Shown here: positions 1 to 7,112 of the stretch, piece by piece
Layout: every line of letters starts with the position of its first letter
Numbering within the stretch: position 1 is the stretch's first letter
Assembly: GCA_948466335.1 (NCBI GenBank)
Contig: CAOKAE010000001.1
Location: 226,664 to 290,663, forward strand
Reading direction: 5' to 3'
DNA from: an uncultured Coriobacteriia bacterium
GTDB lineage: Bacteria > Actinomycetota > Coriobacteriia > Coriobacteriales > QAMH01
DNA length: 64,000 bases
Notes under the pieces: generated by a model
What the model was told of the DNA's origin: nothing
The model's input: the letters and a program-made list of their open reading frames with translations, nothing else
Databases searched by the model: none
Made by a program: the position numbers and the translations under genes

Positions 1-1
1 C

Positions 2-124
2 CACATGGGCAAGCTCGGATTCGGCGCTCCCAACAAGTGCCTGATCTGCAACGTCGAGCCTGTGAGCGAGTCGTATGACACCGACATGAATCTCATCTGG
101 GAAAAATTCGGAAAGCTGGTGTAG
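2..124 (+). CDS. Moco oxidoreductase catalytic subunit, 3' end only
   Basis: Only the last 40 codons and the TAG stop lie in the window. The tail (GFGAPNKCLICNVEP followed by SYDTDM) matches nearly residue for residue the C-terminus of the complete enzyme encoded at 1717-4050, so this is another large catalytic subunit of the same atypical DMSO-reductase-superfamily group. The stop is two bases before the ATG of the ferredoxin-like subunit at 127, the same large-then-small arrangement seen elsewhere here. Its substrate cannot be inferred. Confidence 0.85.
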   Translation, partial: HMGKLGFGAPNKCLICNVEPVSESYDTDMNLIWEKFGKLV

Positions 125-126
125 AT

Positions 127-618
127 ATGGCAACCTACGGACTTCTTATCGATTACGAGTACTGCACGAACTGCGGTTCCTGCCAGGTCTCCTGCAAGGA
201 GGAGCATGGCTACCCGGTAGGCAAGACGGGCATCGCCGTCCATGCCGACGGCCCGTGGTACATCGACGATGACAACATCAACTTCAACTACTTCCCCCTG
301 CCGACGGATTTGTGCGACCTGTGCAAGGACCGCACCGAGCGTGGTCGCGAGCCCATCTGCGTGCATCACTGCCTCGCCAACATCCTGTACTACGGCACGG
401 TCGAGGAGCTTTCCAAGAAGCTCGAGGAGAAGCCGAAGCAGATGCTCATCGTCCCGCAGTACATGCCGCGTGTGGCCAAGGGCGAGTTCGTCCATCAGGA
501 GAACGCGACCGACCTGCACAAGGCCGCTGCCATGGACGTCAAGGGCACGGGCGCCTCGACTTTCGGTGCGCACCGCGCTGACGCCAAGGTCGGCGAGTAC
601 GAAGAGGATGCCGTCTAG
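127..618 (+). CDS. Ferredoxin-like electron-transfer subunit, 163 aa
   Basis: Two [4Fe-4S] sites are visible: CTNCGSCQVSC (residues 13-23, CX2CX2CX3C) and a CX2C...CVHHC set near residues 67-86. This is a minimal two-cluster relative of the four-cluster DmsB-type beta subunits and should feed electrons to the Moco catalytic subunit whose end lies just upstream. There is no signal peptide or membrane segment, so it is cytoplasmic. Unlike the 112-115 aa paralogues here, it has an extra acidic tail of about 45 residues after the VPQY segment. Start at 127 is only two bases after the preceding stop and has no strong Shine-Dalgarno sequence, which suggests translational coupling. Confidence 0.9.
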   Translation: MATYGLLIDYEYCTNCGSCQVSCKEEHGYPVGKTGIAVHADGPWYIDDDNINFNYFPLPTDLCDLCKDRTERGREPICVHHCLANILYYGTVEELSKKLEEKPKQMLIVPQYMPRVAKGEFVHQENATDLHKAAAMDVKGTGASTFGAHRADAKVGEYEEDAV

Positions 619-653
619 GCGGTATCTGACACGACATGCTCAGAGCCTTTCGA

Positions 654-682
654 GGGGGCGCCCGAATCGCCGGGTCGCCCCC
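654..682 (+). terminator. Hairpin after the ferredoxin gene
   Basis: An 11-bp GC-rich stem with one bulged T (GGGGGCGCCCG against CGGGTCGCCCCC) sits 36 bases after the stop at 618. There is no long T tract, so it is a possible rather than a classical intrinsic terminator. Confidence 0.5.
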
Positions 683-698
683 TTGGGGGTAGTTGTGA

Positions 699-871
699 CA
701 AGCGGGGGACAGACCCTTGGCGCCCATGTCATTTCGAGCGAAGCGAACGAAGTGAGCGGAGTCGAGAAATCTCGACCGAAACGGTGGAGGAGAGGGTTTT
801 TCGCCGCACGGCCTATCGGTCGCTCCGCTCGAAATGACAAAAGCCAAGGTGAAAAAGAGGGGACAGACCCC
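699..871 (+). repeat. Repeat array 1: two GGGGACAGACCC copies flanking an inverted-repeat element
   Basis: Core copies lie at 705-716 and 859-870. Between them (727-839) is a second element whose ends, TGTCATTTCGAGCGAAGCGA and its near-exact inverse complement, are inverted with one mismatch, so the 113-bp piece can fold on itself. The rest of the gap between the genes at 618 and 893 shows nothing else. Confidence 0.85.
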
Positions 872-892
872 GATGGCCTGGAAGGGGAGACT

Positions 893-1321
893 ATGGAAGA
901 CAATCGAGTCGGCAGGGTGGCCTACATCCGCTACGAGGGTGGCATCCTGGGCGAGCGTCACGTCGACAAGCACCTGGACGAGCCGCTTGCCGTGCGCATC
1001 GGCGCGGGTCGCGTGGTCAAGGGCATCGATGATGCCTTGCGCACCATGGAGGTCGGCGAGAGCGCGACGCTCATCATCCCTCCCGAGGAAGGCTACGGCG
1101 ACGCCGATCCCAAGCAGGTCAAGTGGTATCCCCGCTCGATCATCCCCCATGGATACGAGATCAAGAAGGACACGATGATCATGTGGGAGAGCGCCGATGG
1201 CCTGGCCAAGCGTCCCGCCATGGTGGTGGATGCGACCGAGGACACGGTGAAGATCGACATGAATCATCCCTACGCGGGCAAGACGCTCGAGTACTGGGTC
1301 GAGCTCGTCGACCTCAAGTAA
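893..1321 (+). CDS. FKBP-type peptidyl-prolyl isomerase, SlyD-like
   Basis: The 142-aa product has the FKBP core features VRIGAGRVVKGIDDALRTM and IIPPEEGYGDADP, and ends with the NHPYAGKTLEYWVELV pattern typical of SlyD-like two-domain FKBPs (FKBP fold with an insert-in-flap chaperone domain). Such proteins catalyse prolyl isomerisation and act as cytoplasmic folding or metallocentre-assembly chaperones. No His-rich metal tail is present. The ATG at 893 follows a GGAAGGGGAGACT ribosome site; the frame is open further upstream only through repeat sequence. Its place between Moco subunits suggests a role in maturation of these enzymes, which is inference. Confidence 0.9.
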   Translation: MEDNRVGRVAYIRYEGGILGERHVDKHLDEPLAVRIGAGRVVKGIDDALRTMEVGESATLIIPPEEGYGDADPKQVKWYPRSIIPHGYEIKKDTMIMWESADGLAKRPAMVVDATEDTVKIDMNHPYAGKTLEYWVELVDLK

Positions 1322-1333
1322 GGAGCGAACGTG

Positions 1334-1720
1334 ATGTGCTATCCGTGCACCAATTGCGGGCGCTGCGGAAAGTTCGATCCGAGTAGTCCCCTGTACACGC
1401 CCCCGCCGAGCATCCCCTGCCTGAAGTGCGGTGGCACCGTCGACCCCCAGACGGGCATCTGCGATGACTGTGGGGATCAGGCGTTCACGCCCACGGGTGG
1501 CATGATGGCGAGCGCCAACAGCCTGCGCCCCGACGCCGCCGACAAGGAGGGGACAGACCCTTCCGAATCATCGCAGGTGGGAAAAGGGGGACAGACCCTT
1601 GATTCCACCGATTCCGGTGATGCTGGCAATAAGGGGACAGACCCCCGCGATGACGATCGGGGGACAGACCCTCGCGATGCACACCCCGACGAGGACCCGG
1701 AAGAAGGGACCGCCTCATGA
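1334..1720 (+). CDS. Small zinc-ribbon protein with a repeat-derived C-terminus
   Basis: The first half is Cys-rich (CYPCTNCGRCGKF, later CLKCGGTVDPQTGICDDCG), a double zinc-ribbon-like layout of unknown role. From about residue 70 the protein is a translation of four GGGGACAGACCC repeats, giving GTDP, GQTL, GTDP and GTDP blocks in an acidic, probably disordered tail. The stop overlaps the ATG of the Moco gene at 1717 by four bases (ATGA), so the ribosome has to read through the repeats to couple the two genes. A GTG at 1331, one codon upstream, is an equally possible start. No function can be assigned. Confidence 0.7.
   Translation: MCYPCTNCGRCGKFDPSSPLYTPPPSIPCLKCGGTVDPQTGICDDCGDQAFTPTGGMMASANSLRPDAADKEGTDPSESSQVGKGGQTLDSTDSGDAGNKGTDPRDDDRGTDPRDAHPDEDPEEGTAS
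1549..1671 (+). repeat. Repeat array 2: four GGGGACAGACCC copies inside a coding region
   Basis: Copies at 1549-1560, 1587-1598, 1633-1644 and 1660-1671 lie within the zinc-ribbon gene. Three are read in one frame (GTDP) and one in another (GQTL). All are on the coding strand. Confidence 0.95.
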
Positions 1721-4050
1721 AGCTATTCAAGGGACAGGGCACGGCCGACCTCGGTAAACCCTGGCGTTACGAGGAAGACGGCCTGACCGTCACCCGCGGC
1801 TGCGCGTGGTCTCCTCCGGGATGTCACCCCGTCGGCTGCGGCATCAAGACCTACGTCAACTCCGCAGGCGAGCTGGTCAGAATCGAAGGCGACGAGAACC
1901 ATCCTGTCACGGGTGGTCGCCTCTGCGTTCGCTGCCTGACCATGCGCGACTACGTCTATAACCCAGACCGCGTGCTCTACCCGATGAAACGTGCCCGCGA
2001 GGATCGCGGCAAGAACCGCTGGGAACGCATCACCTGGGACGAGGCCTTCGACACGATTGCCGAGAAGGTCGCCTACTACAAGGAAAACTACGGGGCCGAG
2101 TCCATCCTCATGCAAGGCGGCACCGGCCGCGAGGGTGGTCCCATGCTTCCCGCCTATGCCCAGGCGGCGCTCGGCACGCCCAATGCCTCGCAGCCCCTGA
2201 GCGGATACTCGTGCTACATCCCGCGCGTCGCGGGCACCACCTACGTCACCGGTGTGGCCTATCCCGAGATGGACTATGCGGGCGGCCTGCCCGGTCGCTA
2301 CGATGACCCGGAGTTCACGCTGCCCGAGCTCATCGTCTTCTGGGGCAAGGATCCGCTGCCCACGAACGGCGACGGTCTCTTCGGCCATGCCGCCATCGAC
2401 ATGATGCGCCGCGGAAGCAAGCTTATGTCCATCGACCCGCGCGTCAACTGGGTCTCCACCCGTGCCGACTGGCATTTGCGCCTGCGTCCGGGAACGGATG
2501 CGGCACTGGGCATGGCCATGCTCAACGTCATCATCTCCGAGGACCTCTACGATCACGACTTCGTCGACAAGTGGTGCTACGGCTTCGAGCAGCTCGCCGA
2601 GCGCGTGAAGGAGATGCCGCCTCAGAAGGCCGCGGAAATCACGGGCGTTGATGCCGGCTTCATCCGCGAGGCGGCTCGCGTCTACGCCGCGGCCAAACCC
2701 GCGCAGATTGCCTGGGGCCTGGCCATCGATATGAAATCCAACGGCATGCAGGCCGGTCATTGCATACTCGCGCTCGAAGCCATCACCGGCAACCTCGACG
2801 TGCCCGGTGGCCAGCTCGTGGGTGACGTCAACGACGGCCTCGAGCTCGGCTTCGGCTGGAACGAGCTCGGCCCCGAGCTCCAGGGTAAGATTCTCGGCCT
2901 CAAGCGCTACCCGGCCATGGTGAGCTTCGTGCTCAACGCCCACTGCGACATGGTGCTCGACACGCTCGAGACGGGCGAGCCCTGCCAGTTCAAGATGGCG
3001 GGCTTCGAGGACTGCAACGGCCTGGCCGGCACGGATTGCGCGCAGCCGCAGCGCTGGCATGACGCCTACCAGAATCTCGAATGGTGCTTCGGCATCGACG
3101 TGTGGCTCACGCCCACCATCCAGGCGACCTGCGAGCTCTTCCTGCCGCTGTCCTCGACCGTCGAGCACGACAGCGTGGTCTACAGCCACTACGGCGCGTC
3201 GCCCATCACCATGGGCGCCATCAACAAGTCCATCACCGTGGGCGAGGGCAAGGGCGATGCCGAGATCATGTACGAGATCGGCCGCCGCTGCATGCCCATC
3301 AACTTCGGTCGCTTCGCGAACTTCTACGAGTTCCTCGAGTACTACCGCCTCAACGGCAAGACGACCTTCGAGGAGCTGCGCGAGGAAGTGGTGCACCAGA
3401 AGACCGAGACGCTGTCCTATCGCAAGTACGAGACGGGCAAGCTGCGCCCCGACGGCATGCCGGGCTTCAACACGCCGACCGGCCGCGTCGAGCTCTACTC
3501 GACGATGTTTCGCCAGTTCGGGGTCGACCCGCTGCCCTTCTACGAGGAGCCACAGCTCTCGCCGGTGTCCACGCCCGAGAAGATGGAGGAGTACCCCTTC
3601 GTTCTCACTACGGGCGCGCGCACCTATTGCTACTTCCATTCGGAAGGAAAGCAGATTCCGTACCTGCGCGAGATTAATCCCGACCCGCTCATCGAGATCA
3701 ATCCGAAGGATGCACTCAAGCTTGGCGTGTCGGATGGCCAGTGGGTGCGCGTGAGCAACCCGTTCGGCTCCTGCGTGCTCAAGGCCAAGGTCACCCAGAC
3801 GGTGTATCCGGGCCTCGTCATGGCCCAGCATGGCTTCTGGTTTCCGGAACAAGACGGCGAGGAACCACATCTCTACGACGTGTGGCGCTCCAACATCAAC
3901 CTGCTCATGCCCCACTTCTACGTGGGAGAGCTGGGCTTTGGCGCTCCGTATAAGTGCTTGATCTGCAAGGTCGAGCCCATCGAGGAAAGCTACGACACCG
4001 ACATGCAGGCTATCTGGAATCGCTATAGCCAGCTCGTCGTGCCGGAATAG
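1717..4050 (+). CDS. Molybdopterin-dependent oxidoreductase catalytic subunit, 777 aa
   Basis: A full-length DMSO-reductase-superfamily catalytic subunit. The N-terminal cluster region has Cys29, Cys36, Cys41, Cys70 and Cys73 (GCAWSPPGCHPVGCG, then GRLCVRC) instead of the usual CX2CX3C plus one distant Cys. Middle blocks (WERITWDEAFDTI, GNLDVPGGQL) and a C-terminal molybdopterin-dinucleotide-binding domain (FVLTTGARTYCYFHSEGKQ, about residue 630 on) are clear. Cys166 in SGYSCYIPRV is the best candidate Mo ligand. No Tat signal, so cytoplasmic. The family look is that of acetylene hydratase, transhydroxylase and gut catechol dehydroxylases; the reaction is unknown. No ferredoxin gene follows directly; the nearest are at 127 and 6510. 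GAAGGGA precedes the ATG. Confidence 0.93.
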   Translation: MKLFKGQGTADLGKPWRYEEDGLTVTRGCAWSPPGCHPVGCGIKTYVNSAGELVRIEGDENHPVTGGRLCVRCLTMRDYVYNPDRVLYPMKRAREDRGKNRWERITWDEAFDTIAEKVAYYKENYGAESILMQGGTGREGGPMLPAYAQAALGTPNASQPLSGYSCYIPRVAGTTYVTGVAYPEMDYAGGLPGRYDDPEFTLPELIVFWGKDPLPTNGDGLFGHAAIDMMRRGSKLMSIDPRVNWVSTRADWHLRLRPGTDAALGMAMLNVIISEDLYDHDFVDKWCYGFEQLAERVKEMPPQKAAEITGVDAGFIREAARVYAAAKPAQIAWGLAIDMKSNGMQAGHCILALEAITGNLDVPGGQLVGDVNDGLELGFGWNELGPELQGKILGLKRYPAMVSFVLNAHCDMVLDTLETGEPCQFKMAGFEDCNGLAGTDCAQPQRWHDAYQNLEWCFGIDVWLTPTIQATCELFLPLSSTVEHDSVVYSHYGASPITMGAINKSITVGEGKGDAEIMYEIGRRCMPINFGRFANFYEFLEYYRLNGKTTFEELREEVVHQKTETLSYRKYETGKLRPDGMPGFNTPTGRVELYSTMFRQFGVDPLPFYEEPQLSPVSTPEKMEEYPFVLTTGARTYCYFHSEGKQIPYLREINPDPLIEINPKDALKLGVSDGQWVRVSNPFGSCVLKAKVTQTVYPGLVMAQHGFWFPEQDGEEPHLYDVWRSNINLLMPHFYVGELGFGAPYKCLICKVEPIEESYDTDMQAIWNRYSQLVVPE

Positions 4051-4094
4051 GGGAGGAGGAGTCTGGGGGAAGCAATTTCGCCCGGTGGGAAAAA

Positions 4095-4141
4095 GGGGAC
4101 AGACCCTTGATTGCCACAGGTGAGAAAAAGGGGACAGACCC
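4095..4141 (+). repeat. Repeat array 3: two GGGGACAGACCC copies
   Basis: Copies at 4095-4106 and 4130-4141, both preceded by a GAAAAA-type run, separate the two Moco genes. An open frame through the second copy runs into the downstream gene but is not thought to be translated (see the start chosen at 4206). Confidence 0.9.
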
Positions 4142-4205
4142 TCGATTGTCAACAGCACCGCCACCGGGCATGCAAGCAAGCGAACAGAGAGGAAGGGAAG
4201 GAAAC

Positions 4206-6497
4206 GTGACTACGACACCGAAAATCGATAACGGTATCGAGAACTTCAGAAACGACCTGGGCAAGCCCTGGCGTTACGAGGAGGACGGCTACACCGTCAC
4301 CCGCGCCTGCGCCTGGTCGGCACCTGGCTGTCATCCTGTCGGATGCGGCGTCAAGCTCTACGTGAACAAGGACGGCATCCTCGAGAAGGTCGAGGGCGAC
4401 GAGAACCAGCCCATCACCCAGGGTCGCCTGTGCATGCGCTGCCTCACGCTCACCGACTTCACCTATCACCCCGACCGCGTCATCTACCCGATGAAGCGCG
4501 CCAAAGAAGACCGCGGCAAGGACAAGTGGGAGCGCATCACCTGGGACGAGGCCTACGACATCATCGAGGAGAACATCCAGGGCCTCAAGGAGAAGTACGG
4601 CCCCGAGTCCATCGTCGTCTTCGGTGGCACCGGCCGCGAGGGCGGTCCCATGTGCGGTCCCTACGGTGCGGCCATGATCGGCACCCCCAACGCCTGCTAC
4701 ACCCAGTCCGGCTACGCCTGCTACATCCCGCGCGTTGCCGCTGGCACCTATGTCGCGGGCGTGACCTATCCCGAGATGGACTACGCGGGCGGCCTGCCCG
4801 GTCGCTATGACGACCCGATGTACAAGATTCCCGAGGTTCTGGTCACCTGGGGCAAGGAACCGCTTCCCTCCAACGGCGACGGCTTCTTCGGTCACGCCGT
4901 CATCGACGTCATGAAGCGCGGCAGCAAGCTCATCTCCATCGACCCGCGCTCCAACTGGCTGTCCACGCGCGCGGTCTATCACCTGCAGCTGCGTCCCGGC
5001 ACCGACACGGCACTCGGCATGGCGATGCTCAACATCATCATCTCCGAGGATCTCTACGATCATGACTTCGTCGAGCGCTACTGCTACGGCTTCGAGCAGC
5101 TCGCCGAGCGCGTGAAGGAGATGACCCCCGAGAAGGCGGCCGAGATCTGCGACCTCGACGTCGACGACATCTACGGTGCGACCCGTATGTACGCCTGCGC
5201 CGACAACGCCGCGATTCTGTGGGGCCTGGCCACCGACCAGAAGGCCAACGGCACTCAGTCCGGCCACACGATCGTCGCGCTCGAGGCCATCACCGGTAAC
5301 CTCGACATCCCCGGCGGCCAGCTGCTCGGTGACGTGAGCGATTCCCTCGGCGACCTCGGCTTTGGCTGGAAGGAGCTCGGCCCGGAGCTGCAGAACAAGA
5401 TCATCGGCCTCTACGAGTATCCCGCCTACGTCGGCCTCGTGCTCAACTCCCATGCCGACCTCACGCTCGAGGCCATGGAGACGGGCGAGCCCTACGAGAT
5501 TCACGGTGGTTTCATCGCCTCGACCAACCTGCTCGCCGGCACCTGCGCCGCTCAGCCCAAGCGCTGGCATGACGCCATGGTCAAGCTCGACTTCGTCTTC
5601 GCGGCCGATTGCTGGATCACCCCGACCATCCAGTGCTGCGCCGACGTCATCCTGCCGCTCGCGACCTATGCCGAGCGCCAGTCCATGGTCGGCACGCATT
5701 ACGGCGCGTCGCCCAACATGCTCGGTGCCGTCGTCGATGCCGTCAAGGTGGGCGAGACCAAGGGCGACCTCGAGATTCAGTACGAACTCGGCTGCCGCCT
5801 CAACCCCGGCACCTACGCGCGCTTCAAGGATTTCGAGGACTTCCGCAGCGAGTTCCGCCTCGGCAACCTCGGCATGACCTATGAGGAGCTGCGCGAGAAG
5901 GTCGTCGTCCAGCGCAACGTGAGCTACAAGAAGTACGAGACGGGCAAGCTGCGCCCCGACGGCAAGCCCGGCTTCAACACGCCGACCGGCCGCGTCGAGC
6001 TCTACTCGACGATGTACCAGCAGTTCGGCGAGGATCCGCTGCCGTATTACGAGGAGCCGCAGCGCTCTCCGATCTCCACGCCCGAGCTCATGGAGGAGTA
6101 CCCGTTCGTGCTTACCACCGGTGCTCGCACTTACGCGTACTTCCATTCCGAGGGCAAGCAGATTCCGCTGCTGCGTGAGGTCAATCCCGATCCGCTGCTC
6201 GAGATCAATCCGAAGGACGCCGAGAAGCTCGACATCATCGACGGCGAGTGGGTCAAGGTCGCCAACGAGTTCGGCGAGTGCCAGCTCAAGGCGAAGGTCA
6301 CGCCGATCGTGAAGGAAGGCGTCGTCCACGCCCAGCACGGCTTCTGGTTCCCCGAGGAGGATGGCGAAGAGCCGCATCTGTTCGGCGTCTGGCGCTGCAA
6401 CATCAACGAACTCATTCCGCACAAGTTCGTCGGCAAGCTCGGCTTCGGCGCACCATTCAAGTGCGTCATCTGCAAGGTCGAGAAGCTGAATAAATAG
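4206..6497 (+). CDS. Molybdopterin-dependent oxidoreductase catalytic subunit, 763 aa
   Basis: A close paralogue of the enzyme at 1717 along its whole length, including the atypical cluster motif (Cys35, Cys42, Cys47, Cys76, Cys79) and SGYACYIPRV with candidate Mo ligand Cys172. It ends in the same GFGAPFKCVICKVE tail. No signal peptide. I chose the GTG at 4206 because a strong GGAAGGGAAGG ribosome site lies just before it. The longer frame from 4107 would begin inside a repeat. The ferredoxin gene follows after 12 bases, making a two-subunit operon. Reaction probably reduction or dehydroxylation of an organic acceptor, by analogy with the superfamily branch; unproven. Confidence 0.92.
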   Translation: MTTTPKIDNGIENFRNDLGKPWRYEEDGYTVTRACAWSAPGCHPVGCGVKLYVNKDGILEKVEGDENQPITQGRLCMRCLTLTDFTYHPDRVIYPMKRAKEDRGKDKWERITWDEAYDIIEENIQGLKEKYGPESIVVFGGTGREGGPMCGPYGAAMIGTPNACYTQSGYACYIPRVAAGTYVAGVTYPEMDYAGGLPGRYDDPMYKIPEVLVTWGKEPLPSNGDGFFGHAVIDVMKRGSKLISIDPRSNWLSTRAVYHLQLRPGTDTALGMAMLNIIISEDLYDHDFVERYCYGFEQLAERVKEMTPEKAAEICDLDVDDIYGATRMYACADNAAILWGLATDQKANGTQSGHTIVALEAITGNLDIPGGQLLGDVSDSLGDLGFGWKELGPELQNKIIGLYEYPAYVGLVLNSHADLTLEAMETGEPYEIHGGFIASTNLLAGTCAAQPKRWHDAMVKLDFVFAADCWITPTIQCCADVILPLATYAERQSMVGTHYGASPNMLGAVVDAVKVGETKGDLEIQYELGCRLNPGTYARFKDFEDFRSEFRLGNLGMTYEELREKVVVQRNVSYKKYETGKLRPDGKPGFNTPTGRVELYSTMYQQFGEDPLPYYEEPQRSPISTPELMEEYPFVLTTGARTYAYFHSEGKQIPLLREVNPDPLLEINPKDAEKLDIIDGEWVKVANEFGECQLKAKVTPIVKEGVVHAQHGFWFPEEDGEEPHLFGVWRCNINELIPHKFVGKLGFGAPFKCVICKVEKLNK

Positions 6498-6509
6498 GAG
6501 GGCACACCA

Positions 6510-6857
6510 ATGAGAAACGGACTGCTGATTGACTACGAGTTCTGCACGGGCTGCCAGTCCTGCGAGGTCGCTTGCCAGAAGGAGCATGGCTTCGAGGCCG
6601 GCACCTGGGGCATTCGCGTGCTTGACGAGGGCCCCTGGGAAGTCGACGCCAAGACGATGAACTGGAACAAGATTCCCACGCCCACGACGTTGTGCGACCT
6701 GTGCGCCGAGCGTACGGAGAAGGGCAAGCTGCCGAGTTGTGTGCATCACTGCCTCGCGGCAGTCATGAAGTACGGGCCCATCGACGAGCTCGTGAAGGAG
6801 ATGGACAAAAAGCCCAACCAGGTGATGTTCGTCCCCGGACCGTACATCTGCAAATAG
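6510..6857 (+). CDS. Ferredoxin-like electron-transfer subunit, 115 aa
   Basis: Two [4Fe-4S] sites: Cys12, 15, 18, 22 (CTGCQSCEVAC) and Cys62, 65, 77, 81 (CDLC...CVHHC). It is soluble, with no signal or membrane anchor, and should be the electron donor or conduit for the catalytic subunit ending 12 bases upstream. TAGGAGGGCACACC gives a strong ribosome site before the ATG. Compared with the 163-aa paralogue at 127 it lacks the acidic tail. Confidence 0.92.
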   Translation: MRNGLLIDYEFCTGCQSCEVACQKEHGFEAGTWGIRVLDEGPWEVDAKTMNWNKIPTPTTLCDLCAERTEKGKLPSCVHHCLAAVMKYGPIDELVKEMDKKPNQVMFVPGPYICK

Positions 6858-6868
6858 CGTTACGCGAA

Positions 6869-6891
6869 GGGCCGGGTCTCGTACCCGGCCC
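6869..6891 (+). terminator. Hairpin terminator after Moco/ferredoxin operon
   Basis: Perfect 9-bp stem GGGCCGGGT/ACCCGGCCC with a five-base loop, starting 12 bases after the ferredoxin stop. The following TCTCGCAT is only weakly T-rich. Confidence 0.65.
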
Positions 6892-6917
6892 TCTCGCATC
6901 ACCGCAGGTGACAATCG

Positions 6918-7061
6918 GGGGACAGACCCTTGGCTACGGTGTCAATGAGGGGACAGACCCTTGCCCCCCTGTCATTTCGAGCGAAGCGAACGAAGTGAGC
7001 GCAGTCGAGAAATCTCGGTCGAAATGGCAGACGTCGCAGGTGAGAAAAAGGGGACAGACCC
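6918..7061 (+). repeat. Repeat array 4: three GGGGACAGACCC copies plus CATTTCGAGCG element
   Basis: Core copies at 6918-6929, 6949-6960 and 7050-7061. The second repeat family (TGTCATTTCGAGCGAAGCGA and onward to GAGAAATCTCG) occupies 6970-7017 between copies two and three. Confidence 0.9.
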
Positions 7062-7112
7062 CCGACTAGCGCGACGGGTTCTACAGGAGAGCAACCGAAG
7101 GGATGGATGGAC

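Noticed and set aside
1723-4179. Long open frame (over 800 codons) on the minus strand opposite the Moco gene, and similar ones opposite 4206-6497, 16246-18621 and 19102-21474
   Set aside because: The product is low-complexity (Leu/Val/Ala/Asp/His rich) with no domain, and the frame is a GC-skew shadow of the real gene.
4107-4205. Upstream extension of the 4206 Moco gene
   Set aside because: It would start in a repeat with no ribosome site, and the residues do not match the paralogue; GTG 4206 has a strong site.
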